Source: DATLSM01 sp963722965 (lineage in GTDB: Bacteria > Actinomycetota > Thermoleophilia > Solirubrobacterales > 70-9). Taken from it: a stretch of DNA of 64,000 bases. The stretch lies in contig CAVROX010000007.1 of NCBI GenBank assembly GCA_963722965.1, forward strand, positions 225,664 to 289,663. The letters run 5' to 3'. The stretch's first letter is position 1, and each line of letters starts with the position of its first letter. The translations under genes were made by a program, and so were the position numbers. Shown in pieces: positions 25,036 through 34,031 of this stretch. The notes under the pieces were generated by a model that was not told the DNA's origin, made no database searches, and worked only from the letters and a program-made list of their open reading frames with translations.

Positions 25036-25596
25036 GTGGCCAAGGTTCGGACCCCTAGAATCGCGTGGGTCGATGCGGCGCTGGAGGCACTGGCAACCGG
25101 AGGACCGGAGGCTATTCGGGTCGAAGCGCTGGCGGCCCGCCTGGGGGTGTCTAAGGGCGGCTTCTACTGGCATTTCAAGGACCGCGAGTCGCTGATCGAG
25201 GAGATGCTTGACAGTTGGGAGCGCAGAGTGCTCGGCGACGTCATAGCCCAGGTCGAGAGCGGATCGGGTGATTCGGGCGTGAAACTGCAGCACCTTTTCG
25301 AGCTTGCTTCTTCTTCGCCCCACTTACTGGCTGTCGAGCTGGCTCTGCGGGACTGGTCCCGGCACGACGCAGAGGTCGCAACTCGGCTGCAACGGGTCGA
25401 CAACCAGCGGATGGAGTATCTGCGCTTGCTGTTCGGTGCGATCTGCGTTGACGAAGGCGACGTCGAGGCTCGCTGCATCCTGACTTTCTCGCTTTTCATC
25501 GGCAGCAACTTCATTCTTGCCGAGCACCGGGGCAGAAGCCGATCGGAGGTCCTACAACTCGCGATCGATCGCCTGCTCGTTGAGTCTTGGGGTTGA
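25036..25596 (+). CDS. TetR-family transcriptional regulator
   Basis: 186 residues from GTG 25036. The N-terminal DNA-binding domain has WVDAALEALATGGPEAIRVEALAARLGVSKGGFYWHFKDRESLIEEML, the classic TetR helix-turn-helix with the GxFYxHFxxxxxL signature. The C-terminal ligand domain (~65-186) is AcrR-like and of unknown ligand. The gene is divergent from DUF2867 and its own start is 10 bp from a palindrome, so autorepression and repression of the neighbour are likely. Confidence 0.93.
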   Translation: MAKVRTPRIAWVDAALEALATGGPEAIRVEALAARLGVSKGGFYWHFKDRESLIEEMLDSWERRVLGDVIAQVESGSGDSGVKLQHLFELASSSPHLLAVELALRDWSRHDAEVATRLQRVDNQRMEYLRLLFGAICVDEGDVEARCILTFSLFIGSNFILAEHRGRSRSEVLQLAIDRLLVESWG

Positions 25597-25955
25597 CCCC
25601 CGGCCACCCAGGTTTTACCGGGCCGATGCGGCTGGATCGATCGCGACGCCGCCGTTCTAGTGGCCGTGAGGCGATCACCATCAAGCTGCGCTCCGGGAAC
25701 GGCCTGTCGAGTCGGCGGCCGACCCTACTCCCGGGAACTTGCCGCTGGCAGCGTCGGTCTACCAGTTGATCGTCCAAAATCCTGGGCCGTTTGCCCGGGG
25801 GGGCCGGCTGCGTACCCCGAGATAACGACGTTGTCCTTCACGTGATCTTCTGATGTGGGCGAGCAGGCTGAATCCCTTTCGCCGGAATTGCTGAGCGGTG
25901 GATATGCTCAGGAGTTGGGAAGATTGGCGTCGGCACGCGACGCTACGGTTGTTCG
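25597..25955. other. Intergenic, no gene seen
   Basis: About 360 bp between the TetR gene and the zinc-ribbon gene. No frame resembles a known protein and codon usage is irregular. Possibly debris of the IS110 copy whose start is at 26322. Confidence 0.35.
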
Positions 25956-26180
25956 ATGACTGAAGGAACTTGTCCCGCCTGCGGTACTTTGATTCCTGAG
26001 CCGAGCGGCTTTCATGGCACGCCGGAGAATGGAAGCTTACACGCCAACCGCTATTGCCCCGATTGCAATCGCCCGCTTGTCTGGTTCGGCGACGGCCCCC
26101 TGGCGGGCGCTTGGCGAATCGACGATGGCATCGCTCATCTGGAGCAGGTGTCGCCGAGGCTCTTGCGCTCTGTCGCGTGA
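25956..26180 (+). CDS. Small zinc-ribbon protein
   Basis: 74 residues from ATG 25956. Two CxxC knuckles, CPACGTLIPEP and RYCPDCNRPLVWFG, are about 30 residues apart and would bind one zinc ion. The remainder (PLAGAWRIDDGIAHLEQ) has no recognisable domain. Overlaps on the other strand with a translated IS110 scrap, so it may be an intact short gene or chance; the two paired knuckles favour a real protein. Confidence 0.5.
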   Translation: MTEGTCPACGTLIPEPSGFHGTPENGSLHANRYCPDCNRPLVWFGDGPLAGAWRIDDGIAHLEQVSPRLLRSVA

Positions 26181-26223
26181 GGGTGAGCTGGCTCCCGACC
26201 TCCGATTGGGCGCTCCGGCCAAA

Positions 26224-26322
26224 GCGCGCCCTGCGCAGCTCGCCGCTCAGCGAGTCGATCGCCGCAGCGTGCGTGGAGCTTGCGTGGACATCCAACCCAA
26301 CCCATGTCATCGTGCCGTTCAT
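26224..26322 (-). pseudogene. IS110-family transposase, N-terminal scrap
   Basis: From ATG 26322 the frame reads TMTWVGLDVHASSTHAAAID, then SGELRRARFG, the opening strand of the DEDD RuvC-like domain with its first Asp in GLDVHA. The similarity ends after about 33 residues. It is a different IS110 lineage from the copy at 36.8 kb (FDVHKNSLVAGVLP). Confidence 0.6.
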
Positions 26323-26762
26323 GGCCGGACGCTCCTTTGCTTGGGATCAGCCGGAGTCCGTCTCCGGCCAGACAAACCCCCGATTGAGCAAGAGGGTCCG
26401 GCCTTTATCAGACGGTGTGATGGCCGCGGCGGTTAACAGAGGCCATAGCGTCTAAGCGGCGGCTGCGGCGGCGCGGATAGTTCCGCGTAATAAGGACTCG
26501 ACAGCCGGGGGGCAGCGGAATCAATCGCCGCCGGGGCTCCGACTAGGTAGCGTCCCGCTCGGTGGGCCGGGGCCCGCCAGTGCCTGAGCAAGCTCGACCA
26601 GCATCGCGACACCCGCTCCCGCCAGCAACAGGTTGGGTCCGCTGCGCCAGGCGCCGGTTCGGTTCCGGCTCCGTGAGGAAGTTGTCCGCACCCTTTTCGC
26701 GGGTTCGACCATTCGTTGAATTTCTTGCCTCTAGTTTCCCGAACCTGCGGTGGGCGATCCGC
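26323..26762. other. Intergenic, no gene seen
   Basis: About 440 bp with no convincing frame on either strand. It separates the IS110 scrap from the end of the secreted-protein gene and contains no repeat or RNA structure that I could recognise. Confidence 0.35.
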
Positions 26763-27785
26763 TCAACAAGTGTGGATGGGAGCGGCGCTCTTTACCACCT
26801 CGAAGGCGCTGCCGGGGATCTGCTTGAGCTGGTCCAGATTCCAATTGTTCCAGCGCCGGTCGCTGGTTCCACTCAAGTACCAGTTGGAGCCGTTATCGGC
26901 CACGATCAAGCCGTAGTGCTCGAGGGCGACGGCGATTGCCTTGGCTGTGCCTGTAAAGCCGCGCAGGTCATATCCGGGCCTTAGGCGCAGGCGCAGGCCC
27001 ATCGGCGGCGCGGTGGGGTTAGAGGTCTCACCAGCACAGTGTGAGCCCGGGTGCACCCAGGCGTTGCGGGTGCTGTCGAAGGTGACGCGGATCGCGTGGT
27101 CGATGTGCCCGCCAGCCGCTTCTTCGTAGCGGACCAAGCCGGGGAAGATCGGCAGGCCGGCTGCGTCTGCTGAGGTCCAGGAGTCTGGGCGCAGAGTGGC
27201 CGAACGGAGGTTCCAGCGGACTCCCGCTGCGGCGTTCCAGTGTGGATGCGGGTTGGGAGCGTAAAAAGCGCGATACAGCTCATATAGCGTGCAGCTCGAG
27301 CGGTCGACAACGAGGAGGTGGCGATCGCCGGTGCTACGTTGGCCGCCCTCGATCGGCGCATCCCTCGGGATCGGGAACGGACCGTGGTCACTTTCGCTGC
27401 CGTAGGCGGTGTAGTGGATCGGCACCTTGCGCTGGCCCGCGCCAACCACTGCGTAGGGAAAGCCGTAAGAGCGGCGCGAGCCAAAATCGGGGTGCAGATA
27501 ATCACCTCCATGGGAGTCGATGTAGGAGATGTAGGAGGCGGAGTGGGGGTCGATTGGTGCCTTGGAGATGTCTTGGTTCCAGGCCGACTCGTTCGGCTGG
27601 GAGGCCGCGGCAGCCGGCAGCGAACGGGATGGGGCGGGGAAGATGGGGCAGGCTCCGAGGCTCGGGTAAGGGCCGAGCTCACTGAGGTTCGCCGCCGGGC
27701 GCTCGTTGGCAATCGCGGCGCTGACAAGCGCCGTGGCCGCGCCCAGGCCCGCGACAGTCAGGCCCCCGACCTGCCAACGGTTCAC
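26763..27785 (-). CDS. Secreted conserved actinobacterial protein of unknown function
   Basis: 340 residues. A membrane-anchor or signal segment (WQVGGLTVAGLGAATALVSAAIA) is followed by a single domain with ACPIFPAPS, SAWNQDISKAPIDPHSASYI, LHPDFGSRRSYGFPYAVVG, DRHLLVVDRSSCTLYELYRAF, TSADAAGLPIFPGLVRYEEAAGGHIDHAIR, PPMGLRLRLRPGYDL and HYGLIVADNGSNWYLSG. I recognise this pattern as a conserved secreted family in actinobacteria and proteobacteria. Several His/Asp/Glu residues in strongly conserved blocks suggest an enzyme, but none is established. Its start overlaps the end of the next upstream gene by 4 bp, indicating an operon. Confidence 0.7.
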   Translation of the reverse strand: MNRWQVGGLTVAGLGAATALVSAAIANERPAANLSELGPYPSLGACPIFPAPSRSLPAAAASQPNESAWNQDISKAPIDPHSASYISYIDSHGGDYLHPDFGSRRSYGFPYAVVGAGQRKVPIHYTAYGSESDHGPFPIPRDAPIEGGQRSTGDRHLLVVDRSSCTLYELYRAFYAPNPHPHWNAAAGVRWNLRSATLRPDSWTSADAAGLPIFPGLVRYEEAAGGHIDHAIRVTFDSTRNAWVHPGSHCAGETSNPTAPPMGLRLRLRPGYDLRGFTGTAKAIAVALEHYGLIVADNGSNWYLSGTSDRRWNNWNLDQLKQIPGSAFEVVKSAAPIHTC

Positions 27786-28030
27786 GCCTCAGGCGGGCGC
27801 TCGCGGATTAGCAGGCGGCCTATCTCAAGGTCCGCGACCTCGAGCTTTGCGACTTTGGCTCGCCGGATAGAGAGGCGTCCGACGCTGAGCCTCCCGATCG
27901 CGAATCCGCCGACGGCCGCCGCGCCGACTGCGAGCGCTCCGACGGCTGTTGCCGCGCGAGCCTGAGCCCCCGTCATGGTCGCAGGACGAAGCTCAGGTTT
28001 GAATACGGCGATCGAGCGTGGTTTCCGCAT
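27782..28030 (-). CDS. Small membrane protein with glycine/alanine-rich repeats
   Basis: 82 residues, GTG or internal ATG start. A weakly repetitive GALAVGAAAVGGFAIGRLSVGRLSIRRAKVAKLEVADLEIGRLLI pattern, with five-residue spacing late in the sequence, resembles a very short pentapeptide-like solenoid following a hydrophobic stretch. Overlaps the following gene by 4 bp (translational coupling). Function unknown. Confidence 0.55.
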   Translation of the reverse strand: MRKPRSIAVFKPELRPATMTGAQARAATAVGALAVGAAAVGGFAIGRLSVGRLSIRRAKVAKLEVADLEIGRLLIRERPPEA

Positions 28031-28095
28031 CGGGGCAACAGTAGCGCGCCAGCTTGCGGCATACCTTTGAAGTGACCGCTAGATTGAAGCCACGC

Positions 28096-28169
28096 GGTGG
28101 ACGTAGCTCAGTTGGTAGAGCTCCTGGTTGTGGTCCAGGCGGTCGCCGGTTCGAATCCGGTCGTCCACC
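28096..28169 (+). tRNA. tRNA-His (anticodon GTG)
   Basis: Acceptor GTGGACG/CGTCCAC with the extra G at -1 (28096) facing C73, diagnostic of tRNA-His. D-arm GCTC-AGTTGGTA-GAGC, anticodon arm CCTGG-TTGTGGT-CCAGG (GTG), T-arm GCCGG-TTCGAAT-CCGGT. CCA not encoded. It is followed by integration-type repeats at 28209-28230. Confidence 0.95.
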
Positions 28170-28208
28170 CCTTACATAGAGCCAAATCTGAGGATCGGCT
28201 TGAAAAGT

Positions 28209-28230
28209 CTGGTCCCAATCTGGTCCCAAT
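28209..28230. repeat. Tandem CTGGTCCCAAT repeat after tRNA-His
   Basis: CTGGTCCCAAT is repeated exactly twice in tandem, 40 bp after the tRNA. It resembles TGGGTACCAA beside the integrase at 4.4 kb. With TAGAGCCAAAT at 28177-28187, shared with the tRNA-Arg flank, it suggests an old attachment site. Confidence 0.5.
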
Positions 28231-28366
28231 TTCTCCCGGCTGGCCGTCTCAACCGACGCGGAGCAGCAAGAATGTTCCGGACACAACGGCCATAGCCGTT
28301 GTGTCCTCAGGCACGAAACAGGCCCAGTTGACCCCACCGTCCGCGCCCGACGGCAGCATCTACTCA

Positions 28367-29041
28367 ATGACCCTGCCACTCGCGGTTGACTGGCCGACGA
28401 TTGCCTCGCTGGCAACCGCAGGAGGTACGCTCGTCCTCGCCGTCGCAACTTTCTCCTCGGTGCGTTTTGGACAGCGTTCAACCCGCTTTGCAGAGCGCTC
28501 GACGGCGCTCGCTGAGCGGGCGCTTCTGCTTGGCCTGCGGCCCGTGCTCGTCCCATCTCGCGTGACCGACTCGCCAGAGATGGTTCGCTTCGGTGAGGGG
28601 CGGATGGTCAACGTAGAGGGCGGCATGGCTGCTGTGGAGCGCGAGGGTGAGAACTACTACTTCGTAATCCCGCTTCGCAACGTCGGCAATGGCCTTGCAG
28701 TCCTCCACGCCTGGCGCTTCACGGCACAGCGCCCGGAGCTTGATACCCCTCATGCCGAACCAGAGGAACACCGTCCGCAGACTCGCGATCTCTACGTCCC
28801 CGCAGGCGATACGGGCTTCTGGCAGGGGGCGATACGTGATCGCGACGATCCATTCCGCCACGGCCTGGACGAGGCGTTCCTTGCCGGGGGCATACTCACC
28901 GTCGATCTCCTCTACGGCGACCATGAGGGCGGACAGCGTACGATCAGCCGCTTCATCCTGGCCCGCGAGGAAGACGGCAATTGGCTACCTGGCGTGGTCC
29001 GCCACTGGCCGCTCGAAGGTTCCGACCCGCGTAGGCGCTAG
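28367..29041 (+). CDS. Membrane-anchored protein of unknown function
   Basis: 224 residues from ATG 28367; the longer frame from 28097 is only translated tRNA-His. One N-terminal helix (WPTIASLATAGGTLVLAVATFSSV) is followed by an amphipathic stretch (RFGQRSTRFAERSTALAERALLLGLRPVLV) and a soluble domain with YYFVIPLRNVGNGLAVLHAWRF and FLAGGILTVDLLYGDHEGGQRTISRF. The layout, one helix followed by a beta-sandwich-like domain with N-V-G-N-G, resembles uncharacterised single-pass proteins in many bacteria. No enzyme motif is seen. Confidence 0.6.
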   Translation: MTLPLAVDWPTIASLATAGGTLVLAVATFSSVRFGQRSTRFAERSTALAERALLLGLRPVLVPSRVTDSPEMVRFGEGRMVNVEGGMAAVEREGENYYFVIPLRNVGNGLAVLHAWRFTAQRPELDTPHAEPEEHRPQTRDLYVPAGDTGFWQGAIRDRDDPFRHGLDEAFLAGGILTVDLLYGDHEGGQRTISRFILAREEDGNWLPGVVRHWPLEGSDPRRR

Positions 29042-29119
29042 TCACGCGGAGTCAACTCATGAGTCAGATGATCAGGTCCGCAGTGAAGCTTGGGTGCGCG
29101 AGGCCGACCGAAAGCCGCA

Positions 29120-30055
29120 ATGGAAATTAGATCACACCGCGATAGACTGTTCGCTATCGCGGCAGGGGTACTCGTCTGCGCTATCACACTGGGCGCAACA
29201 TCCGATCTCCTCAATCTAATCGCATCCCTAGATCACCCAGCGCCGACCGAGGTTCGCGCCTCAATCGGATTCCTACTAGCCAACGATGTTGCATTCGCAA
29301 TTGGCGCTTGTATCGCATCGGTCGCATTCATCGCGTCCCCAGAGAAGCGACAGCGGAATCTGGGCATAGCGTCAACATTCCTGGGTGTTGCGCTGTGTCT
29401 GCTGCTTGTCTCTCAACTCCTATTTCTACTAAACGACACTTCTTACCCGTTTCTCTCCCACCGCCGCCTTGCTTCCGATGCTCTGTTGGTTATTTATCCA
29501 CTGATGCAGGCCATCGGGGCATTTATCGTTGCCGCTGGCTTCTTCAAAGCAACGAAGAGGGACGACACATACCTACGGCGCAGAGATCGAAGCCTTGGGT
29601 GGGGCGCAATCTATCTGGCGGTCTCGTTCTCGGCCTTCACCGCGTCCGCGATATTGACGCTGTCATTAGCTTCCGAAAGCTCCTATTCCGGCGACCTTAC
29701 AACAGGAAGCAGCGTCATTGCGGGTAGCGGTTTAGTTTTCGTTATCGTATGGATCTTGGTGGCTGTCGCCTTTCTCAGCCAACGGCCGTTCCGACTGCAT
29801 AAGGCGGTAGCGGTTGTTGTAAGGCGTGACGGTCTGCTCGCGTTGGCGTGCGGACTGGGTGCGGTGGCCCTCCTTGGGTCAAGCATCGGCCGTCTCACTA
29901 TCACAAGCGCCTCGATCTACCAGGGATTGCCTTTGACTGCCAGCTATCTAGGCGCGGGGGCGATATTTGTTGAGATGTTCGCCGCGCTAGTAGCGTCGGC
30001 CGGGTTTCTCGTGTCGCGCCGTGGCCGTTTCATCCCAGAAGAATCCGGTCGGTGA
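29120..30055 (+). CDS. Polytopic membrane protein, unknown
   Basis: 311 residues from ATG 29120. About eight hydrophobic segments: FAIAAGVLVCAITLGATSDL, AIGACIASVAFIAS, LGVALCLLLVSQLLFLL, LLVIYPLMQAIGAFIVAAGFF, IYLAVSFSAFTASAILTLSL, IVWILVAVAFL, LLALACGLGAVALLG and a last helix near residue 290. Loops are short and basic (RRRDRS, KATKRDD) on the presumed cytoplasmic side. No recognised family. Lower GC than its surroundings suggests it arrived with the accessory segment after tRNA-His. Confidence 0.6.
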   Translation: MEIRSHRDRLFAIAAGVLVCAITLGATSDLLNLIASLDHPAPTEVRASIGFLLANDVAFAIGACIASVAFIASPEKRQRNLGIASTFLGVALCLLLVSQLLFLLNDTSYPFLSHRRLASDALLVIYPLMQAIGAFIVAAGFFKATKRDDTYLRRRDRSLGWGAIYLAVSFSAFTASAILTLSLASESSYSGDLTTGSSVIAGSGLVFVIVWILVAVAFLSQRPFRLHKAVAVVVRRDGLLALACGLGAVALLGSSIGRLTITSASIYQGLPLTASYLGAGAIFVEMFAALVASAGFLVSRRGRFIPEESGR

Positions 30056-30571
30056 TTCGGACCCGAAATGAGCCAGGCGCTGTAAAGAACCGTTCGGTCG
30101 TTTACGCGGATTGGGGTAACGGCTGGTTGCCTCACAGCTATTAAGCGCGACTATTTCGCCACCCCCGCCATTTCTTGGGGACGCGACCTTCCAGCGTCCT
30201 CACAAAGGTGTTGAACCGTCCTTATCGGGCAACCTCTCCGTTTCATTCGTGGGCATGCCGAAAGTTCCGCTCACCGGATCGAGCTTCAAGACTGTCACAC
30301 CAAGAACCTTCACTCCATTGCACCCGTAGTACCGGATAGCGATACGGAGAAGTCCGCCCTTGCGAAGAGACCTCTTGGGAGTTAGTCAATCCGGTTAGAT
30401 ATGATCTCGACTAACTACCGGAGACCTATAATCCAGTCGTGTCCCGAGTTCTCCGGGATTCTAAGGACCTATCCCTGTAAGGAGGAGTTGAACCGCTGCC
30501 GCGCCCGGGTATGAAAGTAAGAGAGTCGCCGGGGGGACGCGGCTTTATTCCATCGAATCCAGAGGAGATTT
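30056..30571. other. Intergenic, no gene seen
   Basis: About 515 bp with reduced GC. No frame is convincing. The stretch before 30572 has AAGGAGGAGTTGAA near 30480 and a second ribosome-like AGAGGAG near 30562; only the second precedes a credible gene. Confidence 0.35.
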
Positions 30572-30841
30572 ATGACCGACGAGATTACGATCAGACGCTT
30601 GGCTCAGCGGGCCGGAGTATCGGCCTCCGAGTTGGTCGCGACGGCAGGTCAGTCAGGCTTCGCCGATAGTTTGGAGATTCCGCTTGAGGGGAGAATCGAC
30701 GAACTCCTCGACGCGGCTGAAACAGCCGACCGCAGAGCAAACAGAGCGCAAGACACGGCGACTGCACTCTTTCATGCACAGTCTGAGGAGCTGCGGACTC
30801 TGGCGGTGCTCTACCTCAGGCGGATGGCTGCCGGTGGGTAG
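30572..30841 (+). CDS. Small helical, possibly DNA-binding protein
   Basis: 89 residues from ATG 30572, preceded by AGAGGAG at a good spacing. The start (ITIRRLAQRAGVSASELVATAGQSGF) could be a short helix-turn-helix; the rest (RIDELLDAAETADRRANRAQDTATALFHAQSEELRTLAVLYLRRM) is one long amphipathic, coiled-coil-like helix. I do not recognise the family. It may be an accessory regulator. Confidence 0.5.
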   Translation: MTDEITIRRLAQRAGVSASELVATAGQSGFADSLEIPLEGRIDELLDAAETADRRANRAQDTATALFHAQSEELRTLAVLYLRRMAAGG

Positions 30842-31314
30842 ACGTGGGTCACCCACGGGTAGCCCTGGGTAAGTCTGGGTGGGACCTGAGACTTGAAGAG
30901 ATCTCAGGGCTTCTAAGGCTAAGGCATAAGCAGATGTGGCCCCACTTTCCTACCCTAGACCGCTAATGGGCTTTAGGCGGGTACACAGCGCTTCTAAGGA
31001 GATTGTGGCGCACCCGCTCACCTTCAGGGCTATGCGGGGGTAGCGTTTATCGAGAAGTTCCGTCGCTTGTTCTGGCAACATGCTCAGGTAGTCACGCAGG
31101 AAAGGCTTGTTACGGATCCCACGCAGATATTGGCGGTAATGCCTTAAGTACAAGGTCCCTTGAGCCGTCGCCAAAACACGAGAGAGAATCATCATTGTCT
31201 GACGCCAGAGTGCTGGCGCCGGGCCAGCTGGTCTTCACTAATCTGTAAGACATAGTCTGCATCGACCGGTCGGGGCGGCTATTGGAGGCGTGAGATGACG
31301 CAGGGCTCAGCAGG
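30842..31314. other. Intergenic, no gene seen
   Basis: About 470 bp. The first 60 bases contain several GGGT-type strings (CACCCACGGGTAGCCCTGGG), a short inverted/direct repeat patch just after the small helical gene that might serve in termination. The rest has no convincing frame. Confidence 0.3.
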
Positions 31315-31989
31315 CTAATAGATAGCGCCGACAATCCGCCACTTATAGGGCTTGCCGCGTCCCGCACTTGTTTCTCCCGGCTCTGAGTCGCAATTGGTGA
31401 GTGGTTCACCGAGTCCATTCTCCATTTTTTCTCCCCAGACGCGCACGTTGCCTTCAGCGACGGTTCCTCCGTGGGTGAACTTGGCCTGGAAGGTGATGTT
31501 CCCCTCATGGACACGGCCATCGTAGGCGATCCCTCGATACCTGAATCTGTTGTGGTGCACCGATATACCCCCTTCACCGTCATGACCGATTTGGATCCAG
31601 TAGGAGTTGGTCGTTTCGCCGTTTTCTTCTATCCGCAGATCGCAGGACAGCCGCAGCCGCAATGCGATTGCTGCGAAGCCAAATTCGGTCTGAAGCGAAT
31701 TGGGAGGGCCGGGAAAGCCCGTGAACCGCTGGGGCTCGACGTTCTCGACTCTAGCACCGTCCTTCACAGCCTCGAAGTTGAGTTCCATAAGTCCCTGCTG
31801 GACATGGGCATGGGGGTCCCCAGCGCTGAACAGAAGGCTCTCGGGATACGCTCTGCTTGATTTGGCTCCATACGCCTCTCCACCCAGTCCGAAAAGGACG
31901 GCGAGAGTCGCTATCAGGACCGGGAAAATCAATCTCGACCGCAATCTTCGCTCCTTATCCGCCAATTTCGTCCGGCTGATTGACCGCAC
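31315..31989 (-). CDS. Secreted protein of unknown function
   Basis: 224 residues. A basic N-region (RTKLADKERRLRSR) precedes the signal helix LIFPVLIATLAVLFGLGGEAYGA. The mature part is beta-rich with regular strands (LMELNFEAVKDGARVENVEP, FAAIALRLRLSCDLRIEENG, SYWIQIGHDGEGGISVHHNRFRYRG, HEGNITFQAKFTHGGTVAEGNVRVWGE) and ends in a Cys-containing CDSEPGETSAGRGKPYKWRIV. Similar secreted beta-sandwich proteins recur in Solirubrobacterales genomes, from memory. No catalytic motif is seen. Confidence 0.65.
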   Translation of the reverse strand: MRSISRTKLADKERRLRSRLIFPVLIATLAVLFGLGGEAYGAKSSRAYPESLLFSAGDPHAHVQQGLMELNFEAVKDGARVENVEPQRFTGFPGPPNSLQTEFGFAAIALRLRLSCDLRIEENGETTNSYWIQIGHDGEGGISVHHNRFRYRGIAYDGRVHEGNITFQAKFTHGGTVAEGNVRVWGEKMENGLGEPLTNCDSEPGETSAGRGKPYKWRIVGAIY

Positions 31990-33147
31990 CGACCCGGAAT
32001 CTTCGCAGATGCTCGCCTAACTCGATCTGGATCTGAGAATCGCAAGCAGAGTCCCTGGGGTCCTGCATGTTCCGCAATTACCGGTCCTCTCTCGCCATGT
32101 GCCAATGAACGGATGGGAAGCCGGGGTGGTTGCCTGCGCTGGCGAGCCAAGGCAATGTACTGTAATGGGCCTTGGCTGGCGTAGGACAAATCGGAAGTCT
32201 TCCGTGGCAGACCAGCCAGACCTCCGATGAACTCCAGTTTGATATCGATCAAGACAGTCGGTGTTAAGAACCTGGGAGGGCGCCGATCAGTGCTACGTCC
32301 CGTTGGCGCAGGCGCGATGAACGCGCTCTTCCTCAGCGTCGAGTGTCTCTCTAGGGCAGTGTCGCCTGGGATTTCTCGCACTCGGTTGTGGACCCCTCAG
32401 GCATCTGCCAGTCGAACGGCTCGTAGGCCCCGATAGGGCTCTCGCAGGTCGGGCAAACGGCATGAGGAAATACGCATCCTACAGCGCCCTCTGCCCGGGA
32501 CCCTGCATCGGCTGTGGCCCGCGCTCTTTCGGCGGAAACCCGCAAACGGCCAACGATGGGCTACCTTCGGAGGGTGATCTTCGACTTTCGGTATCGAAAT
32601 GCTCAGGGCAAGTGGAAATCGCTCGGACACCGGAAGGGGCTTACCCGGGATGCCGCCTTCGCTTCGTGGGAGGAGAGATCGGGTCCCAGCTCCGCAACAG
32701 ATTTCATGTCTCGACCGCGAGACGGCCGGTGCCGGAGCTGGGATCTGTTCAGTCGTCCCCGCGAGCCTTCTGAGCAAAACGGGAGCAATTCGTCGCAGGT
32801 CAGCTTCTTCGTTCTCTGCAGAGCCGCGTTCGATGACTGGGTGATCGTTAGGCTCATTCAGGACGGCCTCTACTGGGGGCCGAGCTCCCCTTGGGGAGCT
32901 CCAAGCCCCGAGCCAAAACGCAAGAACCATTTTTTGCTCATCGAGGCCAAGAGCGGAAAGGTAGCGGTTGAGCGTGCCCGTGGAGCAGTTGCATCGGCAG
33001 GTGGAGGGGCGCCCGACCTCAAGCTCCTTGGGCCGAAAGCCCACCATCTGCAACGCCTCGATCGGGCCGATTCTTGAGCGGTGCCGCTTCGAAGGCCGCT
33101 CGTAGCCTTGCGAGAGCGCTGGTATCCTCGCTTGCCCTGGAGCATTG
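31990..33147. other. Interval with only scraps of coding sequence
   Basis: No complete gene is credible in these 1.15 kb. A minus-strand stretch near 32390-32470 reads CPTCESPIGAYEPFDWQMPEG, a CxxC motif of the kind seen at the start of small actinobacterial HNH-like or zinc-ribbon proteins, but the frame breaks soon after. Other long frames here overlap each other on both strands and have poor codon bias. Confidence 0.35.
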
Positions 33148-33309
33148 ATGGCCGAGAAGAACCTGCAAGGGGAGCGTGGCAAACCTTGGATGTTGTTAAT
33201 CCTCGCGCTGGGATTCGGCTCTCTTGTGATCTACGCACCTGGCGCTGGCGCGAAACCGAAACCGTCAAGCGTGGGCTGCTTCACCCTCGCCGGTGCATGG
33301 GACTGCTGA
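33148..33309 (+). CDS. Possible small secreted peptide
   Basis: 53 residues from ATG 33148: a basic start (MAEKNLQGERGKPW), a hydrophobic core (MLLILALGFGSLVIYAPGAGA) that looks like a signal peptide, and a short mature end (KPKPSSVGCFTLAGAWDC). The stop overlaps a second frame (33297-33581, GLLTLGDFDGALEENIEG), so the two may be one secreted protein split by a frameshift. Not in any family I know. Confidence 0.3.
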   Translation: MAEKNLQGERGKPWMLLILALGFGSLVIYAPGAGAKPKPSSVGCFTLAGAWDC

Positions 33310-34031
33310 CGCTCGGCGACTTCGACGGTGCGCTCGAAGAAAACATCGAAGGGAAAGAATCATTTATCGGTACCCCCGAGAGCTTGTGCGTATACTGGAA
33401 CAGAACCCTCAAAGAAGAAGAAGATCCACCCGAAGGGGGATGGGCTGCCAACGGACTCCCTTCGCGCCGTGAAAGTGTTGGCGTGGACTCCCTGACGGTA
33501 TATGACCGCGCCGAGTTCACCAAACTCCCCAACTTACTCGCCCTGGCGGTAATAACGTCGCCTTTGGCCCACGCCATTTGACGCATCACATCGGTACCCG
33601 TGGATACTGGTCATATGGCCCGACCGGCAGAGCTGAAGCAGCGCCGCAGGTCCGCAACGACGTATTTTATGCGGAAGGATTTAGCGGCACCGCTGGGTAC
33701 GTGCTGTCCCATGTCGCACACGAGCTGTCGCCGACGGGCAAATAAAAAAGCTGCACTAAGCGCCTCACGGCGCCTGTCTGGCGCGCCTGTGCGCTCACAG
33801 TGGCTTCTGCCGTTCCTCCACGCTCCCGGGGTAGCCATCCGCCCTGAGCCAGCGAGAAGCCGTCTCAGTCGGGAAGCCTCAGCGCGACACCGGCCAACCG
33901 CAGTAGCGGGCATCGGCACGGCGCTCTGGGAGGTAGGAGCTGCAGATCGGACAGCGGCGGTCTGGCAAGCGAGCCTCCGGGGATCGGGGCATTGCAGGAG
34001 TCCGGGCCGGACCGCTGAAAACCGCTCGATA

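Noticed and set aside
28097..28366. N-terminal extension MDVAQLVELLVVVQ of the frame ending at 29041
   Set aside because: It is the tRNA-His gene and its flank read as protein; the gene starts at 28367.
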